The position numbers and the translations under genes were made by a program. From assembly GCA_023246535.1 (NCBI GenBank), contig JAHFIF010000023.1, forward strand, positions 1-14,915: a DNA stretch of 14,915 nt. The letters are read 5' to 3'. The notes below the pieces were generated by a model that did no database searches, had not been told where the DNA came from, and worked only from the letters and a program-made list of their open reading frames with translations. The stretch comes from a bacterium. Lineage in GTDB: Bacteria; Patescibacteriota; Patescibacteriia; CAIQCM01. Shown piece by piece: positions 12,491 through 14,915 of this stretch (position 1 is the first letter of the stretch; each line of letters opens with the position of its first letter).

Positions 12491-12526
12491 AAAAAAGACC
12501 AACGATTAATGCTGGTCTCTTCGAGC
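12491..12526 (-). terminator. Terminator-like hairpin, near-copy of the tRNA-Ser terminator
   Basis: AGACCAAC (12496-12503) pairs with GCTGGTCT (12511-12518), and six Ts follow on the minus strand. The 36 bases match 13722-13756, the terminator of tRNA-Ser, at about 32 positions, including the TTCGAGC that abuts the tRNA there. No gene directly upstream on the minus strand is recognised, so it may be the relic of a second tRNA locus or one end of an inserted segment. Confidence 0.7.
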
Positions 12527-12700
12527 AATGCATGCGGATCTGGTACCCAACCGTTGGCGATATTGTAAGGGGTTTACATGGCTTTGAACCGTGTGATCTT
12601 GAGGATGTATGAATCGGAAAAAACCAAAGATGGGCACATGAGTCTATCAATATGAATTTCAATAACGACCAACGTCGAGATTGGCCATGTCCCGGTTATT

Positions 12701-12722
12701 CGGCGTAATTACAATTACGCCG
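12701..12722. repeat. Perfect 10-base inverted repeat
   Basis: CGGCGTAATT, two bases, AATTACGCCG. It lies 16 bases past the leftward stop at 12738. There is no T-run on either side, so it is not a standard terminator; a protein-binding site or an RNA 3'-end stem are options. Confidence 0.7.
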
Positions 12723-12737
12723 ATACTATCTGGCGTC

Positions 12738-13241
12738 TTAGGTTGGTAGTTTAAGATGTAAACTTTTTTGAATTGGTCCTGTAGTTCTATGTGAGTTAAT
12801 TTTTATTTCCAAACACGCTTCCAGTCCTTCAATTTCACAAATTATTGGATCATTAAGCACTGGTAGCTCCTCGCTGGCACGAAGTTTAAATATCTCAACT
12901 TCAATAAGCCGTTCTGTAGTTCGTACTATACTGCGCACCTTCATACCACCACCGCCAAAAACAACAGATCGTGATAGACCCAGCGCCGTCCCTAAGTCAT
13001 GAGACATGCGCGGCCTTTCAGGCATTTCCGGCTTATCTGCCTTACCTTCATACTCTGACAAAAACAAACAATTAGACGAAGGTGTTATCGATAACATGAT
13101 ATCGGAATCGGCGTGCTGTCCAGTATTTTTTAGTATTAATAAAAATCTCAATATTTTTGCTTGTTCATTCTTGGACCAACCATAATAAACCGGGACAGGA
13201 CCGCTTATTGAGTACCCTCTTCGCAGAGAACGCCGTTTATA
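12738..13241 (-). pseudogene. Headless reading frame, probable gene remnant (up to 168 codons)
   Basis: The frame is open from 13241 to the stop at 12738 but contains no ATG or GTG near its start; the first usable start is TTG at 13151, which has no Shine-Dalgarno site or -10 box at the right distance. The translated part upstream of that TTG (GPVPVYYGWSKNEQAK) flows naturally into ILRFLLILKNTGQHADSDIML, a beta-sandwich-like segment with the NTG turn seen in exported beta domains. This suggests a C-terminal domain that has lost its N-terminus. The last 37 bases upstream overlap the Cys-rich gene in another frame. Alternatives are a TTG-started 137-residue protein, or a frameshifted extension of the Cys-rich gene. 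Composition is AT-rich compared with its neighbours. Confidence 0.5.
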
Positions 13242-13630
13242 TTATCCGGTCTTGCGAGTTTAGCTTTACCCGCATTATTAGTTTCTTTCCCATCATCAGG
13301 CCTATGACATTTTGGAGTCCAAAAAAAATCTTCTTGATATTCGCTGCAGCCGCCGCCACTTTTGAGCGAGTCCATCGAAAAATTTTTATCGTGCGGGTTT
13401 TGGTATAAACAGAAATGTTTTTCGCACTCTTCGTCGTATAAACATTTTTTGCCGGCGTCCTTGGCTTTAAATTCACAATGTATTATCGGTGTGAGCGGGT
13501 TAGGAAAAGGTCTGCCTCCGCGAAGCAGGCATATTTGTGATGGTGTCAAAAAAGCAAAACAGACCATGGCGCAGGAAAAGAAGATGATAAGCAGTAATAT
13601 TATTCGAACAGACTTCTTGGCCTTTAACAT
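13205..13630 (-). CDS. Secreted cysteine-rich protein (141 residues)
   Basis: The N-terminal signal/anchor (MLKAKKSVRIILLLIIFFSCAMVCFAF) is followed by a small disulfide-rich domain. Its spacing is C-x3-GG..(P)..C, DAGKKCLYDEECEKHFC, GGGCSEYQEDFFW, and a final VLCEE. I associate this order (C..GG, C, DAGK.C.(D/S).(E/Q)C...C, G.C(S).., C near the end) with a widespread family of small secreted proteins of unknown function. The ATG at 13630 is preferred over the TTG at 13636, because an extended -10 box lies 8 bases before that ATG and the TTG would fall almost inside it. Leaderless expression is expected. It lies in the AT-rich patch between tRNA-Ser and the headless frame. Confidence 0.78.
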   Translation of the reverse strand: MLKAKKSVRIILLLIIFFSCAMVCFAFLTPSQICLLRGGRPFPNPLTPIIHCEFKAKDAGKKCLYDEECEKHFCLYQNPHDKNFSMDSLKSGGGCSEYQEDFFWTPKCHRPDDGKETNNAGKAKLARPDNINGVLCEEGTQ

Positions 13631-13638
13631 AGACAATT

Positions 13639-13647
13639 ATTTTATCA
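13639..13647 (-). promoter_or_regulatory. Extended -10 box of the Cys-rich protein gene
   Basis: The minus strand reads TGATAAAAT, ending 8 bases before the ATG at 13630. No -35 box is seen. It decides the start codon and predicts leaderless mRNA. Confidence 0.68.
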
Positions 13648-13721
13648 CAAAAACCACCATCTTGCTCGACTTTATAGAAACGCGACAATGCTTTGCTCTA
13701 TTATTCCATTACTTAAAATTT

Positions 13722-13756
13722 AAAAAAGACCAACATTACTGCTGATCTTTTCGAGC
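13722..13756 (-). terminator. Rho-independent terminator of tRNA-Ser
   Basis: On the minus strand AGATCAGC pairs with GTTGGTCT (two G-U pairs) around AGTAAT and is followed by six Ts. It begins about seven bases after the tRNA 3' end. The 35 bases are the right-hand partner of the near-copy at 12491-12526. Confidence 0.85.
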
Positions 13757-13842
13757 GGAGAGTATAGGATTTGAACCTATGAGCCCCCTTACGGGAGCGC
13801 AGTTTAGCAAACTGCTGCCTTGGACCACTCGGCCAACTCTCC
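13756..13842 (-). tRNA. tRNA-Ser (anticodon GCU)
   Basis: An 87-base class II tRNA. The acceptor stem is GGAGAGT/ACTCTCC with discriminator G, the identity base for serine. The D-arm contains GGCCGAGTGG, the anticodon arm is GCAGT-TTGCTAA-ACTGC with anticodon GCT (reads AGC/AGU), the long variable arm is CTCCC/GGGGG-like around GTAA, and the T-arm is ATAGG-TTCAAAT-CCTAT. CCA is not encoded and must be added enzymatically. It is transcribed leftward from a promoter more than 110 bases upstream, through a leader that contains a broken copy of its own 5' half, and stops at the adjacent terminator. Confidence 0.96.
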
Positions 13843-13870
13843 ATTATTCGATTATTTGTTTGTTGACCTC

Positions 13871-13926
13871 GTGGAACCACTCCCCGCCCTAGGCGGGTGC
13901 GCCTTGGGCGCAGGCCAACTCTCCAT
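13871..13926 (-). pseudogene. Broken tRNA-Ser 5' half split by a 30-base insert
   Basis: On the minus strand GGAGAGTTGGCC (preceded by AT as in the real tRNA) is followed by 30 foreign bases (13912-13883) and then GAGTGGTTCC. With the insert removed it matches the first 22 or so bases of the tRNA-Ser gene just downstream, with one extra T. The insert falls exactly inside the D-stem. No anticodon, variable or T-arm follows, so it cannot make a tRNA. It lies in the 5' leader of the functional gene. Confidence 0.78.
13892..13912. repeat. Short palindromic repeat, copy 1 (inside the tRNA fragment)
   Basis: GGCGGGTGCGCCTTGGGCGCA; TGCGCC and GGGCGCA-type arms form a hairpin. It differs from copy 2 at one of 21 positions. 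It forms the larger part of the 30-base insert, whose remainder (CCCGCCCTA) pairs with the repeat's GGCGGG. Confidence 0.8.
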
Positions 13927-13933
13927 ATTGACT

Positions 13934-13954
13934 GGCGGGTGCGCGTTGGGCGCA
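13934..13954. repeat. Short palindromic repeat, copy 2
   Basis: GGCGGGTGCGCGTTGGGCGCA, the same unit in the same orientation 42 bases from copy 1. It lies between the tRNA promoter and the broken tRNA 5' half. Confidence 0.8.
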
Positions 13955-13966
13955 TCCATGTTCGGT

Positions 13967-13995
13967 ATTATGGGGGAAAAGATTGGTTAAGTCAA
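13967..13995 (-). promoter_or_regulatory. Promoter of the tRNA-Ser locus
   Basis: The minus strand reads TTGACT (13995-13990), 17 bases, CATAAT (13972-13967). Transcription would start near 13960, about 35 bases before the broken 5' half and about 118 before the real tRNA. No good promoter is seen closer to the tRNA. Confidence 0.65.
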
Positions 13996-14030
13996 CGAAT
14001 TAATAAAGACGGCAAAAATAGCCTATAACC

Positions 14031-14059
14031 TTGACATAATGCGATTTTTATGCTTAAAT
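14031..14059 (+). promoter_or_regulatory. Promoter of the DUF4419 gene
   Basis: TTGACA (14031-14036), 17 bases, TTAAAT (14054-14059), preceded by TGC as an extended -10 element. The start of transcription should be near 14066. It is divergent from the tRNA-Ser promoter, with 35 bases between the -35 boxes. Confidence 0.82.
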
Positions 14060-14066
14060 ACGTGGT

Positions 14067-14082
14067 TCGAACTAGAGTTCGA
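14067..14082. promoter_or_regulatory. Palindrome at the DUF4419 transcription start (candidate operator or 5' stem)
   Basis: TCGAACT, two bases, AGTTCGA: a perfect 7-base inverted repeat beginning at the predicted +1. As DNA it could be an operator blocking polymerase; as RNA it would cap the 5' end with a hairpin. A second small hairpin, CGCCA/TGGCG (14087-14099), follows. Confidence 0.6.
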
Positions 14083-14123
14083 TCTGCGCCAAAATGGCGT
14101 ATCTTTCAAAAAAAGGAGATAAC

Positions 14124-14915
14124 GTGAGCGAAAACATCAGCATCTGCCGCACGGTTACCGTCGACCTCTCCAAGGTAAAGCAACGCTTTCCGACAGATTC
14201 GGTGACAACACAACGCCCGCGGCCTTCCAAGCGGTCCATGGCAGAGTATCTCGGGGTCATCATGCCCGGGAAAAAAATCGAGCACGTCGCACGCAAGGAC
14301 ATGCTCGCCGTTGGCTACCGACCGGTTCCAAGCAGCCTGTTCTTCCAGGCGGTGCACGAATGCTTCAGCAACCACTACGCCCTCACCCTGCGGCCCGAGG
14401 TGCTCATGCACATCATCGTGCACGAGGTCGCCTACACCGTGAAGGCCAACGTCTCGGACTATCGCCACCTGTTCACGCGGCTCGTCGAAAAAGACAGGAT
14501 CGACGTCCGTCACGACGGTCTCCGGCTCGGCGACCCGAACAGCCCGTGGGGCGAGGCTATCGACCTCTTCGAAAAGCCGCTGGCCGAACGCATGCCCTCG
14601 GACATCATGGCGCATCTGCTGCCGCCGTTTACCACGGCGACTCCGGAATCGCGTACTGCCAGCCTCGTCGCTTTCATGGACGCAGCGAGCCCGTACTACG
14701 ACTATCACACCCACACCATGTGCGGGATCCCCGAGGTCCGACTGGCCGGCGCAGCTGACGACTACCGTCGCCTCCGCAACGCTGCCGGCAAGCTGGCCGA
14801 AACTTTCGGCAAGCACCTCGAGGCCTACTTCCACCACCTGTTGCCGGTCCTCGACGAACTGGTACGGACCGCGGAGGGCGGACATCCCGACGAGCGTTTC
14901 TGGAGCTCGATCTAC
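14124..14915 (+). CDS. DUF4419-domain protein, 3' end outside window
   Basis: The 264 visible residues match the DUF4419 family, a domain of unknown function found in fungi and scattered bacteria. Hallmarks in order: SSLFFQAVHECFSNHYALTLRPEVL (about 71-95), then a VHEVAYTVKAN block, VRHDGLRLGDPNSPWGEAI (about 127-146), a PPFTTATPESRTASLVAFMDA block (191-211), CGIPEVRLAGAADDYRRL (223-240), and HLLPVLDELV...FWSSIY (about 252-264 and on). The GTG start is fixed by AAGGAG five bases upstream. There is no signal peptide or membrane segment, so it is cytoplasmic. Codon use is strongly C/G-ending (CTC, GTC, GAC, CGC) compared with the AT-rich patch beside it, which fits acquisition by transfer. No operon partner can be seen inside the window. 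Confidence 0.88.
   Translation, partial: MSENISICRTVTVDLSKVKQRFPTDSVTTQRPRPSKRSMAEYLGVIMPGKKIEHVARKDMLAVGYRPVPSSLFFQAVHECFSNHYALTLRPEVLMHIIVHEVAYTVKANVSDYRHLFTRLVEKDRIDVRHDGLRLGDPNSPWGEAIDLFEKPLAERMPSDIMAHLLPPFTTATPESRTASLVAFMDAASPYYDYHTHTMCGIPEVRLAGAADDYRRLRNAAGKLAETFGKHLEAYFHHLLPVLDELVRTAEGGHPDERFWSSIY

Larger units (their letters stand above)
12428..12737. other. 310-base stretch without a recognisable gene
   Basis: It holds a terminator-like hairpin (12491-12518) and a perfect 10-base inverted repeat (12701-12722). Between them nothing codes convincingly: the longest frame crosses the terminator hairpin. On the minus strand GGTTCAAAGCC near 12579-12589 resembles a tRNA T-loop, but no matching acceptor or anticodon arm can be folded around it. 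I cannot say what, if anything, is transcribed into the hairpin. Confidence 0.5.

Noticed and set aside
12530..12600. Possible tRNA on the minus strand suggested by GGTTCAAAGCC and the downstream tRNA-type terminator
   Set aside because: No acceptor partner for TAAACCC and no anticodon arm could be found; at most a decayed relic.
12414..12662. 82-codon frame on the minus strand
   Set aside because: It crosses the T-run terminator hairpin and continues into the matrixin-like gene in another frame; no motif or ribosome site.
13713..13955. 80-codon frame on the minus strand
   Set aside because: It runs through tRNA-Ser, its terminator and the palindromic repeats; coding is implausible.
1..14915. 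CRISPR array, transposon, prophage, toxin-antitoxin pair or riboswitch
   Set aside because: No regularly spaced repeats, transposase, integrase, phage or paired toxin-antitoxin genes, and no recognised riboswitch core, were found on reading both strands.

Overview
The window reads as a chromosomal segment of a Patescibacteria/CPR bacterium (Parcubacteria-like). This is inferred from protein families I recognise, with no database search behind it. Supporting signs are two short-anchor proteins beginning MKIxWNKVT with one membrane helix, a 94-residue membrane protein of a type I associate with this group, a matrixin-type protease with a coiled-coil insert, a SIMPL-domain protein, a VanZ-like protein, tightly packed mostly exported proteins, and a tRNA without encoded CCA. 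Base composition is moderately GC-rich by eye, except for a clearly AT-rich patch at about 12.4-14.05 kb.

Layout. 1-440: 5' part of a D-alanyl-D-alanine carboxypeptidase (-), divergent from a 57-residue membrane peptide (+). 699-1612: a two-gene unit (-) with a four-helix membrane protein and an HEXXH membrane protease. 1701-3476: a complete operon (+) with a consensus promoter, a PlsC/GPAT-like acyltransferase, a dephospho-CoA-kinase-like protein overlapping it by 4 bases, and a terminator. 3528-4022 (-) and 4125-4826 (+): divergent exported proteins. 4912-7296 (-): a 794-residue cysteine-rich lipoprotein with three copies of a GTWN domain. 7471-8088 (-): a second lipoprotein. 8196-9144 (-): VanZ-like protein then an atypical HisI. 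9221-12427 (-): small membrane protein, SIMPL protein, 240-residue membrane protein, matrixin-like protease. 12428-14000: AT-rich patch with a headless reading frame, a secreted Cys-rich protein and tRNA-Ser(GCU), preceded by a broken tRNA-Ser 5' half split by a palindromic repeat. 14031-end: 5' part of a DUF4419 protein (+).

Most genes have their own terminator, so most are expressed singly. Two expression styles are interleaved. One is an extended -10 box 6-8 bases before the start codon, with no -35 box and no Shine-Dalgarno site, which implies leaderless mRNA (dacA, the 57-residue peptide, the 233-residue anchored protein, the 205-residue lipoprotein, the Cys-rich protein, perhaps vanZ). 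The other is a TTGAC-type -35 box, a proper -10 box, a 5' leader and a Shine-Dalgarno site (the acyltransferase operon, the 164-residue protein, the 794-residue lipoprotein, HisI, the 240-residue membrane protein, DUF4419). The second set includes nearly all the proteins that look unusual for CPR (acyltransferase, CoaE-like, HisI-like, GTWN lipoprotein, DUF4419). I see no CRISPR array, transposase, integrase or phage gene.
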